A stretch of 40,089 nucleotides of DNA from the NCBI GenBank assembly GCA_016207905.1, contig JACQZC010000071.1, forward strand, positions 1 to 40,089, read 5' to 3'. The translations under genes were made by a program, and so were the position numbers. This DNA is from Nitrospirota bacterium. GTDB taxonomy: Bacteria; Nitrospirota; Thermodesulfovibrionia; Thermodesulfovibrionales; JdFR-86. Each line of letters starts with the position of its first letter. Within the stretch, counting starts at the first letter, position 1. Shown piece after piece: positions 1 through 8,326 of this stretch. Under the pieces are notes generated by a model. The model worked only from the letters and a program-made list of their open reading frames with translations, ran no database searches and was not told the origin of the DNA.

Positions 1-2
1 AT

Positions 3-95
3 GAGGCTTGCCATGAGATACGCTTTGGCTTCCACCCTATTGGAGTTCTTGATTTAAGAAAAGGGAAGGTCAGACCCAAAGTAAGAAAAGTGTAA
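3..95 (+). CDS. Partial transposase C-terminus (IS end)
   Basis: An open frame enters from the left window edge and stops at 93-95. About 30 residues are visible, ending in a basic tail (GVLDLRKGKVRPKVRKV). The stop lies inside short repeated sequence of the kind found at the ends of insertion sequences with an integrase-type (DDE) transposase such as the IS481/IS21/IS3 groups. Those transposases commonly end in such a basic tail right at the terminal repeat. The assignment rests on this context rather than a recognised catalytic motif, because the DDE domain is outside the window. It could also be a fragment of an inactive element. Confidence 0.4.
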   Translation, partial: EACHEIRFGFHPIGVLDLRKGKVRPKVRKV

Positions 96-127
96 CCCAT
101 GTCCATAGGTTAAAATGTAACCCATGT
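91..127. repeat. IS terminal direct repeats TGTAACCCATGT x2
   Basis: The 12-mer TGTAACCCATGT occurs at 91-102 and again at 116-127, a 25-bp period. Tandem short repeats of this kind at the end of an element, starting in the transposase stop codon, fit transposase binding sites at an IS end. The right boundary of the element is probably close to 130. The partner inverted repeat would be outside the window. Confidence 0.55.
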
Positions 128-199
128 GAATGTTGAACAGGAGATTTTATAATTAAAAAAAACTCCGCCCGACTGTCGCTCTGTGTCCTGAGAAATTTC

Positions 200-240
200 C
201 TTGACAGCAAAGACATGTCTGCTTAAGATAAGGGGCAAAG
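200..240 (+). repeat. Dispersed promoter-like repeat, copy 1
   Basis: TTGACA, a 17-nt spacer ending in CTGCT, then TAAGATAAGGG. The core CTGCTTAAGATAA is shared exactly with two minus-strand copies near 22282 and 23043, and TTGAC at the same distance is conserved as well. The layout matches a sigma70 promoter (TTGACA-17-TAAGAT). It points toward the dksA-like gene, but about 360 nt away, so it may be a mobile-element remnant rather than that gene's promoter. Confidence 0.5.
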
Positions 241-504
241 GAGTTTTTCCTATGAGTTGTAAGACAAGGGAAGGGACAACATCAAGGGGGATGCAAACCA
301 TTGAGAATAAAGGCTCTGAAAGAATTTGCAGAAAAGACTTGACAATATCAGTGTCTTAGTCAGGAGTCATCTTTACACTTGGCATAAAAAAGCAATAGCC
401 AAAATCCCTCCAATGGGTTATAAGGTAATTCGGGCCATGCGAGCGAATGTAAAAAATAATAATTCCTTTTTATCCCTTCTGGCTTGATTGGAATAACATG
501 TTTA

Positions 505-534
505 TTGACGAAACTAAAGTAGTTCTGTTATCCT
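505..534 (+). promoter_or_regulatory. Likely sigma70 promoter for dksA-like gene
   Basis: TTGACG at 505-510 and TATCCT at 529-534 are separated by 18 nt. The gene starts at 591 with AGAGGT 8 nt upstream. The -35 matches consensus at 5 of 6 positions and the -10 at 4 of 6. Confidence 0.4.
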
Positions 535-590
535 AAATAAATTTTTCTTTGAGAGAGATTAGTTAAAAAACTAAAAAGAGGTCGATTAAG

Positions 591-1043
591 ATGCCGATAA
601 AAAGCAGTAAAAAGAAGAAAGCCATTAAAAAGCACTCTACTAAGAAAAAGCTTCCACAAAACAAAACAAAGAAACCTTCAGGAAGTAAAGGGCATATGCT
701 TGACAGGGTAAGGGAAAAGCTACTCAGACAGAAAAATGCTATTCTGACAGAGGCAGGAGTTGCCATAAACAACCTTCCAGAGCCGAGCCTTTTCTCTGAC
801 CTTGGAGACCAGGCATCAGCTGAATGCGACAAAAACTTCATGCTCAAATTAAGAGGCAGGGAGCAGAGACTCCTGAAAAAAATAGAAGACGCCATAGAGC
901 GCATTGACTCAGGCACATTCGGAATATGCGAGGTCTGCGGAAACCCGATTGAAATCAAAAGGCTTGAGGTAAGGCCTGTTACGACCATGTGCATCGACTG
1001 TAAAACAGAGCAGGAAGAAGAAGAAAAACTAAGAGGACTCTAA
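591..1043 (+). CDS. dksA: DksA/TraR family RNA polymerase-binding zinc-finger protein
   Basis: The product (150 aa) has a lysine-rich N-terminal 35 residues, a long helical region, and a C-terminal four-cysteine zinc finger of the form C-x2-C-x17-C-x2-C (about residues 114-138). Family proteins insert a coiled coil into the RNA polymerase secondary channel and modulate initiation, often with ppGpp. The motif DLGDQASAE at the coiled-coil tip keeps the acidic D-x2-D-x-A pattern typical of DksA. Length is normal for the family apart from the basic N-terminal extension, which is low complexity. AGAGGT lies 8 nt before the ATG. It is transcribed in the same direction as rpsO-pnp but has its own promoter candidate. 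A general TraR/DksA-family protein rather than true DksA is possible. Confidence 0.88.
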   Translation: MPIKSSKKKKAIKKHSTKKKLPQNKTKKPSGSKGHMLDRVREKLLRQKNAILTEAGVAINNLPEPSLFSDLGDQASAECDKNFMLKLRGREQRLLKKIEDAIERIDSGTFGICEVCGNPIEIKRLEVRPVTTMCIDCKTEQEEEEKLRGL

Positions 1044-1065
1044 CCTCCTACCGATTCAATTTGCC

Positions 1066-1093
1066 TTTACATTTTTAGTATATGTGTGATAAT
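1066..1093 (+). promoter_or_regulatory. Extended -10 promoter for rpsO-pnp
   Basis: TTTACA at 1066-1071, a 16-nt spacer, and GATAAT at 1088-1093 preceded by TG at 1085-1086 form an extended -10 promoter. The expected transcription start is near 1100. This lies downstream of an in-frame ATT/ATG region at 1086 and so supports 1128 as the rpsO start. Confidence 0.55.
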
Positions 1094-1127
1094 ATCAATA
1101 CTTAAATATCCGAAAGGTGGTGAAGGG

Positions 1128-1397
1128 ATGCCTCTTCAAAAGGAAGGCAAACAGGTTTTAATAGACCAGTACAAGGTACATGGCACAGACACAGGTTCTC
1201 CTGAAGTACAGGTAGCTATTTTAAGTGCAAGGATAAATTATCTAACAGAACATTTTAAGACCCATAAGAAAGACCATCATTCCCGCCGTGGGCTTCTGAA
1301 GCTCGTTGGACAAAGAAGAAAACTACTCGATTATCTGAAGACATCCAACAAAGAAAGATACGAAAGACTGATAGTCAGCTTAGGTCTCAGAAAGTAG
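1128..1397 (+). CDS. rpsO: 30S ribosomal protein S15
   Basis: S15 is a primary 16S rRNA-binding protein of the small-subunit platform. The 89-residue product has the normal S15 length and the typical run including [22 protein letters not shown]. The open frame extends upstream to 1086, but that part overlaps the promoter -10, and a GGTGGTGAAGGG ribosome binding site sits directly before the ATG at 1128. It lies just upstream of pnp, the classical rpsO-pnp order. S15 often represses its own mRNA through a leader structure; the short leader here (about 28 nt) was not folded. Confidence 0.97.
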   Translation: MPLQKEGKQVLIDQYKVHGTDTGSPEVQVAILSARINYLTEHFKTHKKDHHSRRGLLKLVGQRRKLLDYLKTSNKERYERLIVSLGLRK

Positions 1398-1402
1398 GAA
1401 AA

Positions 1403-3478
1403 ATGACCCGCTTAGAACTCACAATCAGGGATAAAACCCTTATTTTAGAAACCGGTCAGATAGCAAGACAGTCAGATGGTGCAGTTGTCGTAAGATATGG
1501 AGACACCGTTGTCCTTGCTTCTGTAGTTGCAGATAAGAAGACAAAGGAGGCGGCTGATTTTTTCCCCCTCACCATCGACTATCAGGAGAAGGCTTATGCG
1601 GCAGGAAAGATTCCCGGTGGATTTTTCAAAAGGGAAGGAAGGCCCTCTGAAAAAGAGGTTCTCACATCTCGTTTAATAGACCGTCCTTTAAGACCTCTTT
1701 TCCCCGATGGGTTTTTTTCAGAGACACAGGGTATTGCCTCTGTCCTTTCATATGGCAGTGAAAACATATCCGATGTCTTAGGGATAATCGGTATGTCCTC
1801 TGCCCTGATGGTGTCCAACATCCCTTTTGATGGACCTGTCTCTGCCGTAAGGGTGGGACTTCTTGAGGGAAGATTTATCATAAACCCCGATATGGAAGAG
1901 TCCGAAAGTCTTGACATGAACCTTATAGTGGCTGGAACAGAGGAGGCAGTTCTCATGGTAGAGGGTGGAGGTCTTGAGGTCTCGGAAAGCACCCTTCTTG
2001 AGGCAATCGATTTTGCGCACCATGAGATAAGGCATATCTGTGCTTTACAGAAAGAGTTAAGATTGCAGAGTGGTAAGCCAAAAAGACCGATTCAGCCGGT
2101 TACTGTCGATGAAGGGCTTAGGGAAAATGTAAAAGCATACATAATGGAGCAACTCAAGGATGCAGTGAAGATTCAGGGAAAACTGAAACGCCAGGAGACA
2201 TTAGATTTAATCCTTAACGATACTATCAAGCATTTTACTCCAGAGGGTGACCTTGCAAGGGATGTCTCCTATATATTCTATGATATGGAAAAGAGGCTCG
2301 TAAGGGATGCAATAATGAATGAAGGCATCAGGGCAGACGAAAGAAAGCCCGATGAAATAAGGGATATAAGGTGCATTGTCGGAATACTTCCGAGGGCTCA
2401 TGGCTCATCTCTTTTTGTAAGGGGTGAGACACAGGCACTTGTGGTCTCTACATTAGGCACATCCGATGACGAGCAGAGGATAGATGCACTTGAGGGCGAA
2501 AGCTATAAGGCATTTATGCTTCACTATAATTTCCTTCCCTTCAGCGTCGGAGAGGTCAAGCCACTTCGCTCACCGGGAAGGCGCGAAATCGGACATGGAG
2601 CTTTAGCAGAAAGGGCACTGAGGTCCGTTATACCTTCAAAAGAGGTCTTTCCATATACCATCAGGGTCGTCTCTGACATCTTAGAGTCAAACGGCTCGTC
2701 CTCTATGGCTACCGTCTGTGGTGCAACCCTTGCCCTGATGGATGCAGGTGTCCCTATTACAGCGCCTGTTGCAGGCATAGCCATGGGGCTTGTCATAGAA
2801 GGAGATAAAACAGTTATTCTTACAGACATCTTAGGGCTCGAGGACCATTTAGGCGACATGGACTTTAAGGTCGCAGGCACCCAAAAGGGGATAACTGCAT
2901 TCCAGATGGATGTGAAGATAAGTGGAGTAAAAAGGGAAGTGCTCGAGGAAGCCTTGGGAAAGGCAAAAGAAGGAAGGCTCTTTATACTAAATAAGATGAA
3001 AGAGGCAATCCCTGCACCGAGAGATGTGCTTTCCACACATGCACCGAGAATCTATACTATGCGGGTAAAGCAGGAAAAGATAAGGGATGTAATCGGAACA
3101 GGAGGAAAGGTTATCCGGGGAATCGTAGAGCAGACAGGCGCTAAGATAAACATTGGCGATGACGGTGTAGTCAATATTGCATCCTCTGATGAGGCATCCG
3201 CACAAAAGGCAATAGAGATAATAAAAGGCATTGTCGCAGAAGCAGAGATAGGAAAGGTTTACATCGGCAAGGTAAAACGCATCATGGACTTTGGTGCATT
3301 TGTGGAGATAATGCCTGGAACAGAGGGGCTCCTTCATATCTCCCAGATATCCCACAAACGCATCGAAAAAGTGACAGATGAGCTTCACGAAGGAGACGAG
3401 GTCACTGTAAAGGTTATCGAGATAGACAGAGTAGGCAAGATAAGGTTAAGCAGAAAAGAGGTATTGAAAAAGGCATAG
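1403..3478 (+). CDS. pnp: Polyribonucleotide nucleotidyltransferase (PNPase)
   Basis: PNPase degrades RNA 3' to 5' by phosphorolysis and can add tails; it is a trimeric degradosome component. The 691-residue protein shows two RNase PH-like halves, a KH domain near 555-615 with the GTGG loop (DVIGTGGKVIRGI), and a C-terminal S1 domain (VYIGKVKRIMDFGAFVEI, about 622-690). Length is normal. It starts 5 nt after rpsO; AGGA overlapping the rpsO stop serves as ribosome binding site, so the two genes are almost certainly co-transcribed. Confidence 0.97.
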   Translation: MTRLELTIRDKTLILETGQIARQSDGAVVVRYGDTVVLASVVADKKTKEAADFFPLTIDYQEKAYAAGKIPGGFFKREGRPSEKEVLTSRLIDRPLRPLFPDGFFSETQGIASVLSYGSENISDVLGIIGMSSALMVSNIPFDGPVSAVRVGLLEGRFIINPDMEESESLDMNLIVAGTEEAVLMVEGGGLEVSESTLLEAIDFAHHEIRHICALQKELRLQSGKPKRPIQPVTVDEGLRENVKAYIMEQLKDAVKIQGKLKRQETLDLILNDTIKHFTPEGDLARDVSYIFYDMEKRLVRDAIMNEGIRADERKPDEIRDIRCIVGILPRAHGSSLFVRGETQALVVSTLGTSDDEQRIDALEGESYKAFMLHYNFLPFSVGEVKPLRSPGRREIGHGALAERALRSVIPSKEVFPYTIRVVSDILESNGSSSMATVCGATLALMDAGVPITAPVAGIAMGLVIEGDKTVILTDILGLEDHLGDMDFKVAGTQKGITAFQMDVKISGVKREVLEEALGKAKEGRLFILNKMKEAIPAPRDVLSTHAPRIYTMRVKQEKIRDVIGTGGKVIRGIVEQTGAKINIGDDGVVNIASSDEASAQKAIEIIKGIVAEAEIGKVYIGKVKRIMDFGAFVEIMPGTEGLLHISQISHKRIEKVTDELHEGDEVTVKVIEIDRVGKIRLSRKEVLKKA

Positions 3479-3545
3479 TCTTCTTTCCGACTGCCTGTAT
3501 TGCTCTAATATGGATTCCCTATTGTAAATAAAATTAGGAGGGACT

Positions 3546-4790
3546 ATGTTCAAAAAGGCACATCTTGACAACGGCATGCCCCTGGTCATGAAGCAGTTGA
3601 AAAACATGCACTCGGTCTCGCTGGGCGTATGGGTCAAGGTCGGCTCAAGAAACGAGCCTCCACATAAAAACGGAATCTCCCATTTCCTTGAACATATGTT
3701 CTTCAAAGGCACTAAAAAGCGCTCCTCGAGGGATATATCGGTGGATGTAGATTACATGGGTGGTGACCTCAATGCATTTACATCAAAGGAAAGCACAACC
3801 TTTTATATAAAAGTCCTCGATGAATACCTTGACAAAGGTATAAGCCTGCTTTCCGATATATTCCTCCATTCCACATTCCCCGAGGAGGAGATAGAAAAGG
3901 AAAAAGGAGTTATCAAAGAAGAGATAAAGATGGTCGAGGATACACCCGAGGACTATGTCCATGATTTGTTTAGTCAGGCAGTCTGGGGCAATGTGGGAAT
4001 AGGACAGCCTATCTTAGGCAGAACAGATACGATTAAGACAATCACGAGGGAAGACCTAATCAACTATATCAAAAAGTTCTACGGCACAAAAGACACGCTC
4101 CTTGCCTGTGCAGGCAACTTTGAGCCCGAAAGACTTGTCGATACCCTTAATCGCCGTTTTGGAACTTTAAGGCAGGGCTCTGAGCCAGACACCGGAGGGT
4201 ATCCTGAATTCCATGCAGGCCAGAATATTCATTCAAAGGACTGCTCAGAGGTCCATATCTGTCTTGCGGCTGAGGGGATTCCACAGGCAAGCCCTGAGAG
4301 ATACTGCCTTTCTGCCTTAAATGCCATACTGGGAGCAGGCGTAAGCTCAATACTATTTCAGGAGATAAGGGAAAAAAGAGGGCTTGTATACTCCATCCAT
4401 TCTTTTTTAGCATCTTATTTCGATACAGGGCTCTGGGGAGTTTATGCAGGCTGTAGCAGAAAAAATGTAAACGAGGTCTTAGATCTGATACTAAGAGAGT
4501 TTAAAGGACTCCCTGAATCGGTCGGCTATTCTGAGCTTGAGAGGGCAAAAAAACAACTAAGGGGCAACCTTATCTTAGGATTAGAGTCCACATCCGCAAT
4601 GATGCATAACATAGCCCGACAGGAAATCTATTACGGCAGATATTATTCTTTAGAGGAGCTGATAAAAGAGATAGATTCCCTGACTCTTTCGTCTTTAAAG
4701 GGGCTTTCCGAACGGCTCATAAAGGGCAAGGGCATAACCCTCACTATACTTGGCCCTGTGGATAAAGACTCTATTCAGGTTCAGCTCTGA
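3546..4790 (+). CDS. M16 family zinc peptidase (processing-peptidase-like)
   Basis: This 414-residue protein carries the inverted zinc motif H46-F-L-E49-H50 with a downstream acidic helix (EKGVIKEEIKMVEDTPEDY) supplying the third ligand. The C-terminal half is the second, non-catalytic M16 domain, including the R-E-K-R-G-L-V-Y stretch. Family members degrade or process peptides; a pnp-adjacent M16 gene is a common bacterial arrangement. No signal peptide is evident, so a cytoplasmic location is likely. AGGAGG sits 4 nt before the ATG. It ends 1 nt before the convergent copper ATPase gene, with no obvious terminator between. Confidence 0.93.
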   Translation: MFKKAHLDNGMPLVMKQLKNMHSVSLGVWVKVGSRNEPPHKNGISHFLEHMFFKGTKKRSSRDISVDVDYMGGDLNAFTSKESTTFYIKVLDEYLDKGISLLSDIFLHSTFPEEEIEKEKGVIKEEIKMVEDTPEDYVHDLFSQAVWGNVGIGQPILGRTDTIKTITREDLINYIKKFYGTKDTLLACAGNFEPERLVDTLNRRFGTLRQGSEPDTGGYPEFHAGQNIHSKDCSEVHICLAAEGIPQASPERYCLSALNAILGAGVSSILFQEIREKRGLVYSIHSFLASYFDTGLWGVYAGCSRKNVNEVLDLILREFKGLPESVGYSELERAKKQLRGNLILGLESTSAMMHNIARQEIYYGRYYSLEELIKEIDSLTLSSLKGLSERLIKGKGITLTILGPVDKDSIQVQL

Positions 4791-4791
4791 C

Positions 4792-7122
4792 CTATATCTT
4801 TACTGTCTTTAAAAGGGCAGAGTTTGTTACAACGGAAAGAGAGCTTAATGCCATTGCAGCTGCCGCAACAATAGGGTTTAGCAGTCCAAATGCCGCAACC
4901 GGGATTGCAATCGTGTTATAGCCAAATGCCCAGAAAAGGTTCTGCTTTATCTTACGCATAGTTGCCCTGCTTAATTTTATTCCCTTTATGACATCCCTCA
5001 GGTCGTCCCTGACAAGGATAATTCCACCTGTTTCCTTTGCAATATCTGAGCCAGAGCCGATTGCAATTCCAATGTCTGCCTGTGCAAGGGCAGGTGCATC
5101 GTTTATTCCATCTCCAACCATTGCCACTACCTTGCCTTCTGCCTGAAGGTCTTTTATGACCTTTGCCTTATCCCCTGGAAGGATATTAGATACGATTTTC
5201 TCGATTCCAACTCTAAAGCCAATTGCCTTAGCAGTTCTTTCGTTGTCCCCTGTGAGCATAACGACCTCTATGCCTTCTGTCTTAAGCTCTCTTATGACAT
5301 CCTCTGCATGCTCTTTAAGCGTATCTGAAACTGCAATCAATCCAATAAGCTTTTTTTCTCTGACGACAATCATCACTGTATTGCCTTTTTTTTCGAGTCC
5401 TGAGATTGCTATCTCTTTATCTCCAATATCGACACCCATGTCCGCTATCAGCCTTCTATTGCCGATTGCGATTTCACTGCCATCATAGAGAGCCTTAACC
5501 CCATGCCCCGGGACAGCCTCAAAAGACTCTGCATCAGGGATGCTCAAGCCTTTCATCTGTGCCATCTTCACTATTGCCTCTGCAAGCGGATGCTCAGAGC
5601 CTTTCTCTGCAATCGAGGCAGTTTGTAAAACCTCATCTTCTTTAACGCCAAGCTCTAAAGAGGGCAGTATCTCGACCACCTCTGGCTGTCCTTTTGTGAG
5701 AGTTCCTGTCTTATCAAAGACTATAGAGCTTAGTTTTTCTGCCCTCTCTAAGTATTCGGCTCCTCTTATGAGAATCCCAAGCTCCGCACCCTTTCCAACT
5801 CCAACCATCAGTGCCGCAGGCGTGGCAATACCCAATGCACAGGGGCAGGCTATGATTAAGACCGCAACAAAAGAAAGAAGCGCCATGGTTGGGTTAGCCA
5901 TGATTAGCCATATAAGGGCAGTTAGTATTGCAATTCCTATGACCGAAGGCACAAAATACGATGCGACCTTATCCGCAAGCCTCTGTATCCCTACAGAAGA
6001 TGCCTGTGCCTCCTCCACAAGCCTGATTATCTGGCTCAATGTCGTGTCAGCACCAATCCTCGATGCCCTGAACTTGAATGAGCCGACCTTGTTCATGGTT
6101 CCGCCTATTACCTCATCGCCTGATTTTTTCTCAACAGGAACGCTCTCTCCTGTGAGCATCTTTTCGTCCACAGAGGAATGCCCCTCTATTACAACCCCAT
6201 CAGTTGGGATTTTTTCCCCGGGCCTTACAACTACAGCCTCGTTAACCATAATCGATTCAGCAGGGATTTCAACCTCTTCGCCATCCCTTATGACCTTAGC
6301 TGTCTGTGGCTTGAGGTCAAGCAGTTTTCTGATTGCGGCAGAGCTTCTCTTTTTTATTATCTCCTCCATATACTTTCCTAAAAGCACAAAGGCTATGATT
6401 ATAGCCGAGACCTCGAAATACACATTTTTCTCCTCACCAGGCAGAATCTTCGGGAAAAACACTACAAAGGCACTATAGATATATGCAGTTGATGTGCCTA
6501 ATGCAATAAGGAGGTCCATGTTTGCTACACGCTTTTTTATGGCATGATATGCACCTATAAAAAAACCTTTTCCTCCAAATACCATAATTGGAGTTGTAAT
6601 AATGAAAAGCCACACACCCCATGTAAACCATGGAAGCCATGGGATTGGAACCCATGTAAGAACAGTTGCACCTGCGGCAAGCCCTAAAAACACGGCGGCC
6701 CTGAAAACAGCAAGTGCAAGGACACCTGTAAGGGCAATGGCAACCCTTCTTTTCATGGATTTAAGCTCTGCCTCAGGAGCCTCGAATGTCCTCACACAAT
6801 CCTCGGAACAGAAATAATACTGTCTTCCTGCCATCTCCCTTTTTATGGAGCGCTCCTTTGGAATGACCATTCCGCATATAGGGTCTTTTGCCATCTCTCC
6901 AATTGCCTTCTTTGTTTCGGAAATCAATGCCTCCATTGAAGAGACTTTTGTCATCTTTGGCTTTATAAGTGGTTTTTTGCCTAGGAAAGACTCAGGGTCT
7001 TTGTCAAATCTCTCCTTGCACATGGTCGAGCAGAAATAATATGTAGTGCCTTTATAAGTGGATTTGCCTTTTGAAGATGTGTCCTCTATAGTCATGCCGC
7101 AAACAGGGTCAATTACCTTCAT
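4792..7122 (-). CDS. Copper/silver-type P1B ATPase with two N-terminal YHS domains
   Basis: A heavy-metal exporting ATPase (776 aa). Two YHS metal-binding domains come first (residues about 2-45, with DPVCGM and YYFCSTMC; and 79-120, with DPICGM and YYFCSEDC) in place of the usual HMA domain. Then follow membrane helices, TGES (324-327) in the actuator domain, the CPC ion-binding motif (426-428), phosphorylated D470 in DKTGTL, the SEHPLAEA motif, and GDGINDAP. These are P1B-1-type Cu(I)/Ag(I) features. The frame opens with TTG at 7152, but ATG 7122 has a clear GAGGAGGT site and begins exactly at the first YHS domain. It overlaps the end of the methyltransferase gene by 14 nt. The nearby methionine-rich protein supports copper. 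Confidence 0.95.
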   Translation of the reverse strand: MKVIDPVCGMTIEDTSSKGKSTYKGTTYYFCSTMCKERFDKDPESFLGKKPLIKPKMTKVSSMEALISETKKAIGEMAKDPICGMVIPKERSIKREMAGRQYYFCSEDCVRTFEAPEAELKSMKRRVAIALTGVLALAVFRAAVFLGLAAGATVLTWVPIPWLPWFTWGVWLFIITTPIMVFGGKGFFIGAYHAIKKRVANMDLLIALGTSTAYIYSAFVVFFPKILPGEEKNVYFEVSAIIIAFVLLGKYMEEIIKKRSSAAIRKLLDLKPQTAKVIRDGEEVEIPAESIMVNEAVVVRPGEKIPTDGVVIEGHSSVDEKMLTGESVPVEKKSGDEVIGGTMNKVGSFKFRASRIGADTTLSQIIRLVEEAQASSVGIQRLADKVASYFVPSVIGIAILTALIWLIMANPTMALLSFVAVLIIACPCALGIATPAALMVGVGKGAELGILIRGAEYLERAEKLSSIVFDKTGTLTKGQPEVVEILPSLELGVKEDEVLQTASIAEKGSEHPLAEAIVKMAQMKGLSIPDAESFEAVPGHGVKALYDGSEIAIGNRRLIADMGVDIGDKEIAISGLEKKGNTVMIVVREKKLIGLIAVSDTLKEHAEDVIRELKTEGIEVVMLTGDNERTAKAIGFRVGIEKIVSNILPGDKAKVIKDLQAEGKVVAMVGDGINDAPALAQADIGIAIGSGSDIAKETGGIILVRDDLRDVIKGIKLSRATMRKIKQNLFWAFGYNTIAIPVAAFGLLNPIVAAAAMALSSLSVVTNSALLKTVKI

Positions 7123-7726
7123 GTAACCTCCTCGATTTCCTACATGCACCAAAAACTATTATACCATCTATGTGCCTCAGGGTAATTATATCAAAGCCCT
7201 CGGAGATAAGGGCTTCATGGAGCTCCTTAAGTGTAAACATTCCGCCTTCTGGATGTGCTGTAAGAGCCCTTATGGGAAGACTTTTCAGAAGTGGAGCAAG
7301 AAGCTCATCGAAGAAAAACTCTCCTTCTAATTTTAAGACCCTTCCTACTTCTTTAATTGCCTTTCTCCAGTTCTCTGTATGATGTATCACGCCAAAGGAA
7401 AAGACTGCATCGAATCTCTCCGATGGCTCATCTAATGCCATGACATCAGCTATCTTGAATTCCACATTGTCTTTAAGGCTTGGGCAGAGGCGCTTTTTTG
7501 CCTGCTCTATCTGCTTAGGGTCTATATCGGTTGCAATAACCTTTTCTGCACCAAACCTTCGGGTTATTACCTCTGCCCCTACACCCCTTCCGCATCCAAT
7601 CTCAAGGCACAAAGGATAATTCTCCTTGCCAGCCATCTTCTTTAGCATAGGCCCTTCTATGTGCCTTTGGAGGAATGCCCTTAAAGGGCTGTTCGTTATA
7701 AGGCGCTCGATTATATTGAGTTTCAC
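7109..7726 (-). CDS. Class I SAM-dependent methyltransferase
   Basis: The 205-residue protein has the SAM-binding glycine motif [13 protein letters not shown] near residue 40, an acidic motif II (VIATDID), and [12 protein letters not shown] as motif IV region, the pattern of the UbiE/Methyltransf_11 group of small-molecule methyltransferases. The substrate cannot be read from sequence. The start is GTG, 10 nt after the methionine-rich gene, with no strong ribosome binding site, so translation may be coupled to the gene upstream. Its 3' end overlaps the copper ATPase start by 14 nt, placing it in a probable four-gene operon. Confidence 0.88.
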   Translation of the reverse strand: MKLNIIERLITNSPLRAFLQRHIEGPMLKKMAGKENYPLCLEIGCGRGVGAEVITRRFGAEKVIATDIDPKQIEQAKKRLCPSLKDNVEFKIADVMALDEPSERFDAVFSFGVIHHTENWRKAIKEVGRVLKLEGEFFFDELLAPLLKSLPIRALTAHPEGGMFTLKELHEALISEGFDIITLRHIDGIIVFGACRKSRRLHEGN

Positions 7727-7736
7727 TGTCTAAGGT

Positions 7737-8312
7737 TTAGTGCCCATGAGGGTCTTTTCCGGGCGTTTCCTCCTTTATATCGGGTTTTTCCATTGGCATC
7801 ATACACATCGGACATGGTGTAATACATTCGTATGCCTTTTTCATCATCTCCATCATCTCAAGCTGCGACTCTGCTGTTGCGGTCTGTGGGTCTTTTATGT
7901 GAATCTCATGAAGGTCTATTGCCTTTTTAAGCCATTCCTCTATGCATTGCATCTTGCCCTTCATTTGACCAAAGGGCTGACCCATCATACCCATACCCAT
8001 CATGCCCATGCGACGGGACATCATCTGCTTCATCTTTTTACGCATCTGAGCCATTTCCTTCATCAGCTTTTTCCGTGCCCCTTTTTCTGCAGTCATCATC
8101 TGCTCCTGTACATCGAGCATATTGTCCATCATCTCAGCCATCTCCTGCATCTGCTCCTGCATCATCATCTGCTGACCCATCATCTGGTTCATCATCTGCA
8201 TCATAGGCATCTCCTCACCCTTCATGCCCTTCATCTGACCTTTTTGCTCTTCAGGCTGTGCCCATGCAGTCGCACAAAATACAAGCAATAACACAATAAC
8301 CAACCTTTTCAT
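7737..8312 (-). CDS. Secreted methionine-rich protein, putative copper binder
   Basis: The 191-residue product begins with a signal peptide (MKRLVIVLLLVFCATAWAQ) and is extraordinarily rich in methionine: about 40 residues, many as MM, MxM or MMxxMM. Toward the end come CITPCPMCMMPM and a terminal HGH. Methionine and cysteine clusters of this kind bind Cu(I) or Ag(I) in periplasmic proteins. The frame extends to 8489 but ATG 8312 follows AAAGGAGG and starts the signal peptide. It lies upstream of a methyltransferase and a copper ATPase in the same direction, which supports a metal role, but no named family is recognised. A structural coiled coil with fortuitous Met content is the alternative. 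Confidence 0.85.
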   Translation of the reverse strand: MKRLVIVLLLVFCATAWAQPEEQKGQMKGMKGEEMPMMQMMNQMMGQQMMMQEQMQEMAEMMDNMLDVQEQMMTAEKGARKKLMKEMAQMRKKMKQMMSRRMGMMGMGMMGQPFGQMKGKMQCIEEWLKKAIDLHEIHIKDPQTATAESQLEMMEMMKKAYECITPCPMCMMPMEKPDIKEETPGKDPHGH

Positions 8313-8326
8313 TCCTTCCTCCTTTC

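Larger units (their letters stand above)
128..590. other. Non-coding spacer between IS end and dksA-like gene
   Basis: I see no convincing gene here. The stretch holds one copy of a promoter-like dispersed repeat (200-240), a second TTGACA box at 339-344 followed by CAGGAGTCAT (361-370, also present at 23029-23038 on the other strand), and the likely dksA promoter near 505-534. Short open frames have no ribosome binding site. Confidence 0.5.

Noticed and set aside
1086-1127. Longer N-terminus for S15
   Set aside because: It overlaps the promoter -10, and 1128 has a ribosome binding site and the standard 89-residue length.
5540-6478. 312-codon plus-strand open frame
   Set aside because: It is antisense to the copper ATPase, whose motifs are unambiguous; composition is Ser/Thr/Ile-rich as expected for a shadow frame.
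7737-8291. 183-codon plus-strand His/Leu-rich frame
   Set aside because: It is the reverse complement of the methionine-rich gene; the CAT/CAC runs come from ATG codons.
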